Assembly (NCBI GenBank): GCA_037976565.1
Contig: CP137672.1
Coordinates: 20,360,335-20,424,334 of the forward strand
Direction of reading: 5' to 3'
Length of the DNA stretch: 64,000 nucleotides
Origin: Mesocentrotus franciscanus
Taxonomy: Eukaryota; Echinodermata; Echinoidea; Camarodonta; Strongylocentrotidae
Below, piece after piece: positions 44,899-57,393 of the stretch (position 1 is the stretch's first letter; each line of letters opens with the position of its first letter). The position numbers were made by a program, and so were the translations under genes. Under the pieces are notes generated by a model that did not search any database, was not told where the DNA came from, and worked only from the letters and a program-made list of their open reading frames with translations.

Positions 44899-45600
44899 TG
44901 AGTGGCCAAACTAAAATTCATGAAACATGGACTTCTAAAAATCTAAAATTGCCATAACTTTCTTTTACCAATTTCGTTTCATCTCAATTTCTCACAGTAT
45001 CTTTATCTCATAATTACACATAGCCATGCCAAATTTCACGCTCCGATGAATATGCAACAGATAAATAGCGCCCTCTAAAGTTATGAGAATTTGCTTTCTT
45101 TCTGTGGACGTAGCTCCATCGTGTCTAGCGAAATACTTACCAAAGTTGAGAAAATTGCCCTCCAAATTCGCCATTTTAAAGAAAATGGCGAAATATCTTC
45201 AACTTTCTCTTAAATGACGATCCTTATAGCTACGTAAATGCAACTTGGCCCACATTTGTATACATACACATGACAACTGTCTGCTAAGTTTGCTAAAATT
45301 TAATGACGTAAACGCAAAGTTATCGCCAAAAAAAGGTTGAATTTACTATGTATCACGTAAGAACACGTTAAATGCGTGTAGTACATTGCACGAAGATGAT
45401 AATTGTGTCAAACAATTTATCCATTCGAACACGATCACAACGACTCAAAAAATTAATCTTTTGAAATACCCTATTTCATTGACCTCCGTCAGAAATCATG
45501 TTCGGATGAAGGCATTGTATATAAAGAGAGAGAGAGAGAAAAAATTTAACTGCGGTCATAATACAGATTCTGTACGTTTTCCGCCCATGCATTACACGCA
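44899..45600. repeat. Diverged partial unit and array A/B boundary
   Basis: The left part repeats the middle of the unit (GCCATGCCAAATTTCACGCT..., TTACCAAAGTTGAG) in decayed form. From about 45400 it switches to a module with GA-rich AAAGAGAGAGAG and TTAACTGCGGTCATAATACA that is also found at about 52560-52680 and 60615-60735. Confidence 0.7.
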
Positions 45601-46620
45601 TTGTCTCTAGCATCTCATCCAGGTCACTTCATTCTTAGATTTTCGAAATCACTCATGCATAACCGTCCAGGCGCCATTTTGTCCGTTTCTGGTCCATTTT
45701 AAGGCCTTTCTTTCTTCCTTCCTATCTCCACTATCCTAGATCCTATAAAACTTCTAACAAATTCCTCTAGATAGTTTAATAGATGTTCTTTCATCTGCGA
45801 TGTATAACCTGACCTTCAAAATGCCATCTTCGTACTCGAAATTTAAATCTGAAACCGACTCCGTCAAAAATCTTTAAAATTCTTGAAAAATGGACCCCTA
45901 AAATTCTTAAACTGCCATAACTTTTTCATAAAAATTCCGTTTTGTTTTTAAATCTCACAGTATCTTTATCTCATAATTGCACATAGCCATGCCAAATTTC
46001 AAGCTCCAATGGCTATTCAAAAAATAAATAGCACCCTCTAAAGTTCTGGGAATTGGCTTTCTTACTGAGGCCGTATCTCCAACGTTTCTGGCCAAACCCG
46101 TACCCTTTTTTGGATTTAAATACTAGAACATATGCCCTTTCCAGCCATACACAAAATTATATACCCTAACACTGACCGACTTTGCGAAAAATGCCCTCCA
46201 AATTCGCCATTTTCAAGAAAATTGAGAAATAACTTCAACTTGCTCTAAATTGGCGATCTTTATACCTACATCAATGAAACTGTCTGCCAAGTTTGGTAAA
46301 ATTCGATGACGTCAGCGCAACGTTTTCGCCCAAAATGATGAATTTAGCATGCATTACGTAATAGCGCGTTAAACGCGCGCAGTACATTGCGCGCAGATGA
46401 CAATGGTGTCAAACTGACCGCAATGAAGTGCCCTTTCGAATGATACCAAATACGTTGTATGTTCACACAGAAAATTGTGAGTAAATCGCATATGAACAAG
46501 GGTCACTATACGAATTCCGCTGAGTTTCCGCCCGATTATAACACGTATCGGTTATGACGTCATTTTCAGACTGCTTTTCGCCCCCTAAATTTTCTCTTTT
46601 TTCCTCGAAAATTTACAGTG
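45601..46620. repeat. 1.65-kb family, array B, partial unit
   Basis: Begins inside the unit at GTCTCTAGCATCTCATCCAG. The 14-bp inverted repeat is collapsed here: AATGAAACT is directly followed by GTCTGCCAAG (about 46275). Confidence 0.8.
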
Positions 46621-48222
46621 ACATTCCGAATTGCAAGACGCAGGGCACCTCGAAGCCGGATTTTTAAAATTCGCCAAGAGGGCCATGTTAGACGCCATTT
46701 TATACTCTGCATGATTGTGTTTGTATGGGTGGCCGTTCGTGCCAAAGCACGCGTCGCCACATGTTCATCATGCACCAAATCCCATTGGTTTTGCACGCAG
46801 TGCTTGCGAGCCCTTTCTAGGTGCCTTCCTCTTATCCAATTCCCTTCAAACTTCGTAGGCGTATAGTCTCTAGCATTCATTCAAGGTAACTGAATTCTTC
46901 GTTCTCCGGAAACCCTCATGCGTGACCGTCTAGGCGCCATTTTGTCCGTTTCAGGCCGTTTTTGAGGCCTTTCTTTCGCCCTGCCTATCTCCAGTATGAC
47001 AGAAGCTGCAGATAGTCTAAGAGATGCTCTTTCGTTTGACATGTAGAAACATGGCGTCATTGCACGCAAATCGTTCTGACACGATTGCATTTCGAGTCTT
47101 GTTTTCCTTATCGTCCGGAAATCCCTCTCGTTTTGCACGTAGTGCTTGTTATTCCTAGTTAGGTACTTTTCTCAAGTCCTTTTCCTTTCAAATTTCGTAG
47201 GCGTAATCTCTGATATCTCATTAAGGTCACCCATTTTTTTTGATTTTCGAAATCACTCATGCATAACCATCCAGGCGCCATTTTGTCCGTTTCTGGTCCA
47301 TTTTAAGGCCTTTCTTCAATCCTTCCTATCTCCACTATCCTAGATCCTACAAACTTCTAACAAATTCCTTTAGTTAGTCTAAGAGATGTTCTTTCATCTG
47401 CGACGTATAACTTGACCTTCAAAATGCCATCTTCATAGTCGATATTCAAATCTGAAACCGTCTCCGTCAACAATCTCTCAAATTCTTGAAAAATAGACCA
47501 CTACAAATCTAAAAATTGCAATAACTTTCTTTAACCAATTCCGTTCCGTCTCATCTTCTCGCAGTATCTTTATTTTATAATTGCACATAGCCATGCCAAA
47601 TTTCAAGCTCCAATGGCTATTCAAAAAATAAATAGCACCCTCTAAAGTTCTGGGAATTGGCTTTCTTACTGAGGCCGTATCTCCAACGTTTCTGGCAAAC
47701 CCGTACCCTTTTTGGATTTAATACTTGAACATATGCCCTTTCCAGCCATACACAAAATTATATACCCTAACACTGACCGACTTTGCGAAAAATGCCCTCC
47801 AAATTCGCCATTTTCAAGAAAATTGAGAAATAACTTCAACTTGCTCTAAATTGGCGATCTTTATACCTACATCAATGAAACTGTCTGCCAAGTTTGGTAA
47901 AATTCGATGACGTCAGCGCAACGTTTTCGCCCAAAATGATGAATTTAGCATGCATTACGTAATAGCGCGTTAAACGCGCGCAGTACATTGCGCGCAGATG
48001 ACAATGGTGTCAAACTGACCGCAATGAAGTGCCCTTTCGAATGATACCAAATACGTTGTATGTTCACACAGAAAATTGTGAGTAAATCGCATATGAACAA
48101 GGGTCACTATACGAATTCCGCTGAGTTTCCGCCCGATTATAACACGTATCGGTTATGACGTCATTTTTCAGACTGCTTTTCGCCCCCTAAATTTTCTCTT
48201 TTTTCCTCGAAAATTTACAGTG
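46621..48222. repeat. 1.65-kb family, array B, unit 1
   Basis: 1602 bp, 35 bp shorter than the next unit. About 33 bp of that is the missing hairpin at about 47875 (AATGAAACT|GTCTGCC). Otherwise very close to units 2 and 3 of this array. Confidence 0.9.
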
Positions 48223-49859
48223 ACATTCCGAATTGCAAGACGCAGGGCACCTCGAAGCCGGATTTTTAAAATGCGCCAAGAGGGCCATGTTAGACGCCAT
48301 TTTATACTCTGCATGATTGTGTTTGTATGGGTGGCCGTTCGTGCCAAAGCACGCGTCGCCACATGTTCATCATGCACCAAATCCCATTGGTTTTGCACGC
48401 AGTGCTTGCGAGCCCTTTCTAGGTGCCTTCCTCTTATCCAATTCCTTCAAACTTCGTAGGCGTATAGTCTCTAGCATTCATTCAAGGTAACTGAATTCTT
48501 CGTTCTCCGGAAACCCTCATGCGTGACCGTCTAGGCGCCATTTTGTCCGTTTCAGGCCGTTTTTGAGGCCTTTCTTTCGCCCTGCCTATCTCCAGTATGA
48601 CAGAAGCTGCAGATAGTCTAAGAGATGCTCTTTCGTTTGACATGTAGAAACATGGCGTCATTGCACGCAAATCGTTCTGACACGATTGCATTTCGAGTCT
48701 TGTTTTCCTTATCGTCCGGAAATCCCTCTCGTTTTGCACGTAGTGCTTGTTATTCCTAGTTAGGTACTTTTCTCAAGTCCTTTTCCTTTCAAATTTCGTA
48801 GGCGTAATCTCTGATATCTCATTAAGGTCACCCATTTTTTCGATTTTCGAAATCACTCATGCATAACCATCCAGGCGCCATTTTGTCCGTTTCTGGTCCA
48901 TTTTAAGGCCTTTCTTCAATCCTTCCTATCTCCACTATCCTAGATCCTACAAACTTCTAACAAATTCCCTTAGTTAGTCTAAGAGATGTTCTTTCATCTG
49001 CGACATATAACTTGACCTTCAAAATGCCATCTTCATAGTCGAAATTCAAATCTGAAACCGTCTCCGTCAACAATCTCTCCAATTCTTGAAAAATAGACCC
49101 CTACAAATCTAAAAATTGCAATAACTTTCTTTAACCAATTCCGTTCCGTCTCATCTTCTCGCAGTATCTTTATTTTATAATTGCACATAGCCATGCCAAA
49201 TTTTACGCTCCAATGGCTATGCAAAACATAAAAAGCGCCCTCTAAAGTTCTGGGAATTGGCTTTCTTTCTGTGGCCGTATCTCCATCATGGCTTGGCAGA
49301 CCCGTACCCTTTTTTTGGATTTTGATACTTGATCATATGCCCTTTCCACCCATACACAAATTTATATACCCTAACACTGACCGACTTTGCGAAAAATGCC
49401 CTCCAAATTCGCCATTTTCAAGAAAATTAAGAAATAACTTCAACTTGCTCTAAATTGGCGATCTTTATACCTAAATCAATGAAACTTGACAGACATATGT
49501 ATCCATATACTTGACAACTGTCTGCCAAGTTTGGTAAAATTCGATGACGTCAGCGCAACGTTTTCGCCCAAAATGATGAATTTAGCATGCATTACGTAAT
49601 AGCGCGTTAAACGCGCGCAGTACATTGCGCGCAGATGACAATGGTGTCAAACTGACCGCAATGAAGTGCCCTTTCGAATGATACCAAAAACGTTGTATGT
49701 TCACACAGAAAATTGTGAGTAAATCGCATTTGAACAAGGGTCACTATACGAATTCCGCTGAGTTTCCGCCCGATTATAACACGTATCGGTTATGACGTCA
49801 TTTTTCAGACTGCTTTTCGCCCCCTAAATTTTCTCTTTTTTCCTCGAAAATTTACAGTG
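48223..49859. repeat. 1.65-kb family, array B, unit 2
   Basis: 1637 bp, with the hairpin region present (left arm AAACTTGACAGACA, one change from perfect, near 49482). Confidence 0.9.
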
Positions 49860-52397
49860 ACATTCCGAATTGCAAGACGCAGGGCACCTCGAAGCCGGAT
49901 TTTTAAAATTCGCCAAGAGGGCCATGTTAGACGCCATTTTATACTCTGCATGATTGTGTTTGTATGGGTGGCCGTTCGTGCCAAAGCACGCGTCGCCACA
50001 TGTTCATCATGCACCAAATCCCATTGGTTTTGCACGCAGTGCTTGCGAGCCCTTTCTAGGTGCCTTCCTCTTATCCAATTCCTTCAAACTTCGTAGGCGT
50101 ATAGTCTCTAGCATTCATTCAAGGTAACTGAATTCTTCGTTCTCCGGAAACCCTCATGCGTGACCGTCTAGGCGCCATTTTGTCCGTTTCAGGCCGTTTT
50201 TGAGGCCTTTCTTTCGCCCTGCCTATCTCCAGTATGACAGAAGCTGCAGATAGTCTAAGAGATGCTCTTTCGTTTGACATGTAGAAACATGGCGTCATTG
50301 CACGCAAATCGTTCTGACACGATTGCATTTCGAGTCTTGTTTTCCTTATCGTCCGGAAATCCCTCTCGTTTTGCACGTAGTGCTTGTTATTCCTAGTTAG
50401 GTACTTTTCTCAAGTCCTTTTCCTTTCAAATTTCGTAGGCGTAATCTCTGATATCTCATTAAGGTCACCTATTTTTTCGATTTTCGAAATCACTCATGCA
50501 TAACCATCCAGGCGCCATTTTGTCCGTTTCTGGTCCATTTTAAGGCCTTTCTTCAATCCTTCCTATCTCCACTATCCTAGATCCTACAAACTTCTAACAA
50601 ATTCCTTTAGATAGTCTAAGAGATGTTCTTTCATCTGCGACATATAACTTGACCTTCAAAATGCCATCTTCATAGTCGAAATTCAAATCTGAAACCGTCT
50701 CCGTCAACAATCTCTCCAATTCTTGAAAAAAGACCCTACAAATCTAAAAATTGCAATAACTTTCTTTAACCAATTCCGTTCCGTCTCATCTTCTCGCAGT
50801 ATCTTTATTTTATAATTGCACATAGCCATGCCAAATTTTACGATCCAATGGCTATGCAAAACATAAATAGCGCCCTCTAAATTTCTAGGAATTGGCTTTC
50901 TTTCTGTGGCCGTATCTCCATCATTGGCTTGGCAGACCCGTACCCTTTTTTGGATTTTGATACTTGATCATATGCCCTTTCCAGCCATACACAAATTTAT
51001 ATACCCTAACACTGACCGACTTTGCGAAAAATGCCCTCCAAATTCGCCATTTTCAAGAAAATTAAGAAGTAACTTCAACTTGCTCTAAATTGGCGATCTT
51101 TATACCTAAATCAATGAAACTTGACAGACATATGTATCCATATACTTGACAACTGTCTGCCAAGTTTGGTAAAATTCGATGACGTCAGCGCAACGTTTTC
51201 GCCCAAAATGATGAATTTAGCATGCATTACGTAGTAGCGCGTTAAACGCGCGCAGTACATTGCGCGCAGATGACAATGGTGTCCAACTGACCGCAATGAA
51301 GTGCCCTTTCGAATGATTCCAAGTATAGTATATAGGCGCATTTATACTGTCAAATACCTCATTTTGAAAAATCGCGATTTTTCGTGCACCCGTTTACACT
51401 TGTGCCGAAACATCACCGACTGAGCTGCTCAGCGATGCGCGGTCTTCCCAATGTAAAAATGCTCGATCATACAACGAGTCCAGCACAAACCAGTCATGCA
51501 CGTATAACGGTACGTGTGACTACATGGACTACATGTTACCGCACGTACCCCTATAGATGGGACTACATTTACGCTTCCGTGAATGTTTCGCCATGGGTTT
51601 GTTGATGACATTGCCTTCGATTTATTCCCGAAACAACCGTGGGATATAGAATTATGAGAAGATATTTGGAAGAGAGCTTTGTTTTCCTTTGATTTATCAC
51701 GTACGAAAGTATCGATCTGGTGTAATGACGGAAAATATGAAAAATACTGAAATATTTTCAGATAAAATAATATAAAAAGATTGCGCTTTGTTTCGCTCAG
51801 TTTTCGCATATTAAAACAGGGTTTGACAACTATTTGCAATATTAATGAGTTAGAACAACTCTTCTTCTTCCATTTGACATTTTAATCATTTCATTTGGTG
51901 GTTTGTAAAGCGAGATTTTACAGTTTAGCTGAGACTCTTTCGTAGCGGTTCAGCGTAAACAAGTTCTTTACTTTGTGCAAATAAGGCTTCAAGGACGAAA
52001 GCTAGCCACGCTCCTAAAGTCACGTGACCTAAAATCGCGATTTTACAAGTGCAAGCGTTTATACTTGCGAAACACGCCAAAATATGCCAAAAGATGCCAA
52101 AAGATCACACTTCGTTTTGGAATGTTTCGGGCTTGGCAATTTTGCCGGTAAAGGGTAGTTGCCTTGGTAACATCACTGAAACATCGCGGTCAGGCTCCGG
52201 TTTGGCATTTTTTGGCGTGTTTGGATGACAGTGTAAATGCCCCTTATGTTCACACAGACAATTGTGAATAAATCGCATTTAAACAAAGGTCACTACACGA
52301 ATTCCGCCGAGTTTCCGCCCGAATCTAACACGTATCGGCTATGACGTCAATTTTTCAGACTGCTTTTCGCCCCTTAAACGTCCTTTTTTTTTGCCGA
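49860..52397. repeat. 1.65-kb family, array B, unit 3, split by a transposon
   Basis: About 1627 bp once the 911-bp insertion at 51334-52244 is removed. The unit is nearly identical to unit 2 on the left of the insertion and more diverged on the right. Confidence 0.85.
51334..52244. mobile_element. 911-bp non-autonomous DNA transposon inserted in an array unit
   Basis: Ends are AGGCGCATTTATACTGTCA and the inverse of AGGGGCATTTACACTGTCA, a 19-bp terminal inverted repeat with two mismatches. TAT flanks it on both sides (51331-51333, 52245-52247). Sister units without it read straight through (for example GGTATATGTTCAC near 60252). AAAATCGCGATTTT palindromes followed by a shared GTGCA-CGTTTA-ACTTG block occur near both ends. 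A 3-bp duplication would suit PIF/Harbinger or CACTA-like groups; the termini do not settle it. A 136-codon minus frame inside has no recognisable domain. Confidence 0.85.
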
Positions 52398-53750
52398 GTT
52401 GAAATAAGCAGGGCACCTCGTAGCCGGATTTTTGAAATTGGTCAATGGGGCCATTTAAGACGCCATTTTGTCCTATAAATCTATTTTACATCACGTGTTT
52501 CGATAGGATTATCATAGAAAAAAAGAGAGTTGTTTACAATAACAACCATGAAATCCTCTTTCTAATGATACCAAATACGGCCCATAAAGAGACAAAGAGA
52601 GAGAGAAAAAACAATTTAACTCCGGTCATAATACAGATTCTGTACGTTTCCCGCCCATGCATTACACGCATTGTCTATGGGGCATATCGGGTTCACGCTT
52701 TTGGCCCCCAGAACGATCTTTATTTTTCTTGTAATTTTACAGGCACATTCTAAGTGGCCAAATGCAGAGCATCTCGAAGCTTGATTTTTAAAATCGGTCA
52801 AACATGACATTAAATGCCATTTCATACTCTGCATAACTAGTCCGAAAGATGCTCTTTCGTTTGACACGTAGAAAAACGGCGTCATTGCACGCACATCGTT
52901 CTGACACGATTGCATTTCTAGTATTTGCAATGACGAACATCGTCATTGCCTTGTTTTCGTTCACGTTCTGCCCCATTAATATTCTTCTTCTTTTCCTGGT
53001 TCTTGTTTTCGTCAGGAAATCGCATTCGTTTTGCACGTAGTGCTTGTTATCACTAGTTATGCCCTTTCCTCATGTCCGTTTCCTTTCAAATTTCATAGGC
53101 ATTCTCTTTAGCATCTCATCCAGGTCACTACATTCTTCGATTTTCGAAATCACTTATGCATAACCGTCCAGGCGCCATTTTGTCGGTTTCTGGTCCATTT
53201 TAAGGCCTTTCTTTCTTTCTTCATATCTCCACTATCCTAGATCCTACAAACTTCTAACAAATTCCTTTAGATAGTCTAAGAGATGTTCTTTCATCTGCGA
53301 CATATAACCTGACCTTCAAAATGCCATCTTCGTACTCAAAATTCAAATTTGAAACCGACTCCGTCAAAAATCTCAAAAATTCTTGAAAAATGGACCCCTA
53401 AAAATCTAAAATTGCCGTAACTTTCTCATATAAATCCCGTTTTGCTTTTAAATCTTACAGTATCTTTATCTCATAATTGCACATGACCATGCCGAATTTC
53501 ACGATCCAATGGCTATGCAAAAAATAAACAGCGCCCTCTAAAGTTCTGGGATTTGGCTTTCTTACTGAGGCCGTATCTCCATCGTTTTTGGCCAAACCCG
53601 TACCCTTTTTTGGATTTAGATACTTGAAGATATGCCCTTTCCAGCCATTTAAGAAATTTAAGAAATTAAGTACCCTAACGCTGACCAAATTCGAGAAAAT
53701 TGCCCTCCAAATTCGCCATTTTCAAGAAAATTCCGAAATAACTTCAAGTA
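52398..53750. repeat. 1.65-kb family, subfamily C unit, truncated
   Basis: Contains a variant module (TTTACATCACGTGTTTCGAT..., GGCCCATAAAGAGAC, TTTTGGCCCCCAGAACGATC) shared with about 60490-60800, then the standard unit. It is cut at about 53750, where the L1-like fragment begins. Confidence 0.8.
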
Positions 53751-54850
53751 ATGATTCAGATTAAATACATGTAGGTTACATCAACTTTGGTACAACCCTC
53801 TTTAAAAGCCGACCCGAATAGCATTGCATAACCCATAATATTGAAGGAAATTTATTTGTGTATCAAATTTATGTTGAAATTCAAAATACGAGAGAAACGT
53901 ACCATCCGTTTTCGAAATGTCGTTGATAAAGAGTACTCCCTTCATTCACCAAAATCTAAAATATATTGTATCAATATTCACTTTTATCCTGACATTATTC
54001 CAAAGAGGTTGCCATGCAATAGTATTAACAGTGATTTCAACCAGATCTGAAAAGGCAAAAAGTACCTCTTTCCAAAATGGATAAGGCGTGACAATGGCTA
54101 ATTGTTTGTAGTGTTCGGATCCCATATAATTATAATTGGAGAGAATATGACGCAGGCAAAAACGAAACGAAACGATATCAATGATATCTTAAGAGATTTC
54201 ATATGTATGAAAGTATCTGTCATTTCAACTCCACCATCCTTATATTTTCTTTTTATTGGTCAGGTTTATTACCCCATGTAAACGAGTAAAAAACATCGAT
54301 GTACCTCTCTAATAATTTGTGAGTTCGGTTCTGGAAGTGATAGAAACAGGTAGTTTAATTTGGGTATAAATATCGATTTAACAATGGTTACTCGTCCGAA
54401 GGGGGTCAATGATCTTTTCAACCACGGGGTCATTTGACTTTTAATTTCTTTGATCTTTTCACAATAATTATGTTCAAGAACCATCTGTGATAAATGTACC
54501 GAAAAGTAAATAGCTAGGTACCTAAAATAACCGTCAGATATCCAGTTCAATTTGTATTCGTGTACAATTTCTGTTTTAAGAGACCTGTGCTTCCCGATTG
54601 ATTTTGAGATTGGACATATTTTCAAAGTCAGCAAGTATTTCAAGGGCACATTGTAAATCTTGTTTGGTACCATTGAGTGTAAAGAGAGTGTCATCTGCAT
54701 ATTGCAACAGTTTGAGTGTTTTCCCATTAATATGCAATCCAACTAAAAAAAACTGAGTGACGCATCAGGATACCAAGTATTTCACTCACTAACAAAAACA
54801 GGTACGAAGACAAAGGATCTCCCTAGGGCTACGCTCAGGTCATTCAGCTC
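53751..54850 (-). pseudogene. L1-like LINE ORF2 fragment (RT to C-terminal region)
   Basis: On the minus strand: DPLSSYLFLLVSEILGILM (about 54815-54755), then INGKTLKLLQYADDTLF with intact YADD (about 54715-54670). A frame switch leads to SLKTEIVHEYKLNWI, FRYLAIYFS and SLTPFGRVTIVKSIFIPKLN (about 54400-54345). Further down in another frame come PYPFWKEVLFAF, WQPLWNNVRIK and INDISKTDGTFLSY (about 54090-53860), ending near NAIR. These are L1/Tx1-type ORF2 blocks in correct order. The 5' part and the extreme 3' end are missing. Confidence 0.85.
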
Positions 54851-55007
54851 GTTTTGGATGATCAATAAATCTGGCTATTAAACAAGTTCAAAGTGAAGAG
54901 TATCTTTCATTTTGTTTGTCAATTAAAAAAACCGGGTTATAAGGTCAGTTTATGCGTTAAATCATTATAATCATTATCAGCGCAAACCATAACTCCTTGG
55001 TCTGACT
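54851..55007. other. 3' flank of the fucosyltransferase gene
   Basis: About 160 bp of AT-rich sequence between the L1-like fragment and the fucosyltransferase stop codon; it presumably holds the 3' UTR. No unambiguous poly(A) signal was identified. Confidence 0.4.
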
Positions 55008-56242
55008 TTAAAAGTCATGAGGGAAGCCATGTGCGTGGAAGCACGAGTTTGACCACCAATCCTTTATGCTTGGATTCGTCTCTCCTTCTCGCCGTTTGCC
55101 GTCCAGTAAATCGTTTTCGTCTTTTCTCATCTCGGCTACTATCTTACACAGATACCGTGGGGATAGAATATGATATGCACCATAAAATATGATTGATCCA
55201 TGCCGCTTCCATTCGAAATATGAATTGTACAACTCATCGTTTAAACTCACGAGTTTGAGGTAGTGGACAAGGTCAGCAGTAGAGTTAAAATCTTGAAGAT
55301 GAATGAAAGAGTGTGGAGGTGCAACTCGAAGGTAATCTTCCTTTGGTGCGCCGTAGACGATGGGCACAATGTCATGCTGTAAAGCATTTCGCCAAAACTT
55401 TTCTGTGATGTAGTCCCTGCACTCGCTGTCTTCCACAGCCAGGTAAAACTTGTAAGTACGGATACGATCCCAGCAATCTTCAGAATTTCTTTCGCAGATT
55501 AGCGACCCACATCTTCCGTAAATGTCAACTTGGATAAGCTGTGATAGTTCTTTAATAAATCCAAAACGGTTCCATGCAGTATGCCGACAATGTGATGCCA
55601 TCCAGACCACCAAACCCGTTTTCTCCTTGGCCCAGTTTCGAGTATGAGTTTGAGGAAATTGTGGTAAGTTACTGTCATAGAAGCCTAAGGGAGCGAATAT
55701 GGTTGACGACGGTCTGTACGTCATGGTATAGTTGCATACGTGATCAATGGGTGGTATTGCACTTTCAGGCGTGCTTTGAGGACTCTCTACCATATAAAAA
55801 AAACCCAAATTTGCTTTGATGGGCGTATCCTCTGCATCTCATCCCAATCCCAACGCGATTTATGATAGAGTACCACCGCATCACTCCTCATTATTGTCTC
55901 GACGCTGGTATCTTCAACTAAACGAATGCCACAATCCAAACCTTGACACTCAAAATCTCGAGGATTTGGGGGTACCTCCCTTCCTCTCCAGATCTGAACT
56001 TGACGGAAACAAGATGGCGGCATGGGTTTTGGCTTTGCTGAAGAATGCTCTATTGTCGTGTTTGCTCTCCCCTGCTTCTCCTCCCACTTTCTATACGCAC
56101 GCAAAGCCATCTTTGATGAAGAGGATGAGGCATTGCGGAAACGGAAATCATAGTCTCGAGCGTTGGATATTACTATAGCCAAACATGTTACCATTGTAAA
56201 TCCAACCAAAATGACGTTCTTTCTCCTCGTGTGTAATGTCAT
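55008..56242 (-). CDS. Alpha-1,3-fucosyltransferase (GT10 family), single coding block with one frameshift
   Basis: A type II Golgi membrane enzyme that transfers fucose from GDP-fucose to N-acetylglucosamine in glycans. ATG at 56242 gives a short cytoplasmic tail, a membrane segment (VILVGFTMVTCLAIVI, residues about 10-26), a stem with NASS and NTT glycosylation sites, and the N-terminal GT10 domain ending RPSKQIWVF. The reading then changes frame in an eight-A run (55796-55803) and continues as VESPQSTPES, NYTMTYRPSS and the C-terminal GT10 domain. That domain has FYLAVEDSECRDYITEKFW, NALQHDIVPIVYGA, PPHSFIHLQDF and YFEWKR, ending at a TGA at 55008. Total length about 415 residues is normal for the family. 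No introns interrupt the block. The frameshift may be a sequencing error, as the rest is intact. Confidence 0.85.
55796..55803. other. A8 homopolymer at the fucosyltransferase frameshift
   Basis: Adding one base or removing two restores one frame across the WVF...VESP junction, a conserved block of the GT10 N-terminal domain. A homopolymer length error or a true null allele are both possible. Confidence 0.8.
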
Positions 56243-57240
56243 CTTAGGTTTGTGAATGATTGATTAATAACGATTTCTGTTACGACCAAAGTATTACGCA
56301 ACGATAAATATAACACTTAGAATATGCAGAGTGCCGCTCGATATATTTGGCAGCTATTTTGCTCCAGGTTACAGCTGGCCTACTCTTTCAAGTTACAGGT
56401 TTCAAGCACTGATCTGTATTTTTCCGTACAGATTTCCGTAAAGATTCAAACCGCCGTTCGCAGCTCGTTGAAATATTCACGTGTTGTAGACCGTGGAGCG
56501 AGACCGCGTGAGCAGATGCCCGAAATTTGTTCATATGGTGAAGAAGGCATTGTTTGTTTTCCTTCATTATGATTACAGATGGCTATTAGGATTGTCCGTG
56601 TACATTTAATTTGATACATGATATTGTGGTGCCGCGCGGTTCAAGAAATATCTGTTACGCTTTACTACTACTGAAATTACTGGACTACTAATAATTTAGG
56701 GGGAATACTATAATAAAGGATTAATCCTACCATAAACTGTCGTCTTTCTGCTCTTGCGGTCGTACAAACAACGGCGACGGAGCTCCGTTTGACGTTAGAA
56801 AATATACAGTACAACTACGAGGATTCTCTGGGAACTGGATTAGGCAGGTGTGCTCTTCGTCCAGTTCAATTCAAGTCTGATTATTACATAATTTTACCCC
56901 AACAAGACACCTCCGGCGAGTGCCGCGGGAGACGTCGCTTGCCTTGACGCACATGGTGCGGGAGAGCCATTACGGCCCGGGCTGCGTCACTACATTATTC
57001 CCCATTTAATGAGTTTGAAGCCTACTTCTAACTTAAAACTAAACTGCAGCCCTACTAACCAAACTTAAAATTTAACCTAAGATTACTCCCGTACCGCTGT
57101 GCGGGGTTACGCCGTTCCCGTCAGCAAGTGGGTCTAGGGCCCTCCTTGCCAGCACCGATGGCGTCTTGGCCTTTCCTGGGGGCAGGCGCCTTTATCTTAG
57201 TAATACACTAAATTTCCTGAGGACGTTACCCAGAGACTGA
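56243..57240. other. Upstream flank of the fucosyltransferase; no gene recognised
   Basis: Would hold the promoter and any 5' untranslated exon on the minus strand. I see no clear TATA box or splice pair. The part at 56900-57200 is GC-richer (GCCGCGGGAGACGTC, GGCCCGGGCTGCGTC) and may be part of a retroelement, but no family was recognised. Confidence 0.4.
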
Positions 57241-57393
57241 GCACTCCCATATGAGAGCCAAACGGCTCCATACGGACTATCAATGTATTAGAATGAGAAA
57301 AGTATATCAATGAAAACTGATGGAAAATGATATCGAAAGTGAGAACAAGTGAACCAAATACATGTAAGATCATATTCCAGCAAATACCACCCT

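Noticed and set aside
46566..46880. 104-codon Arg/Lys-rich minus frame in array B
   Set aside because: It recurs only by unit duplication and overlaps an equally long frame on the other strand.
51429..51839. 136-codon minus frame in the 911-bp transposon as a transposase
   Set aside because: No DDE/D motif, zinc knuckle or helix-turn-helix is visible, and the element is small with palindromic ends, as in non-autonomous derivatives.
52445..52753. 102-codon plus frame in subfamily C unit as a gene
   Set aside because: It crosses a module repeated at about 60.5 kb where the frame is not kept.
55574..56178. Plus-strand frames of 81 and 120 codons opposite the fucosyltransferase
   Set aside because: They are antisense shadows of a clearly recognised GT10 coding sequence.
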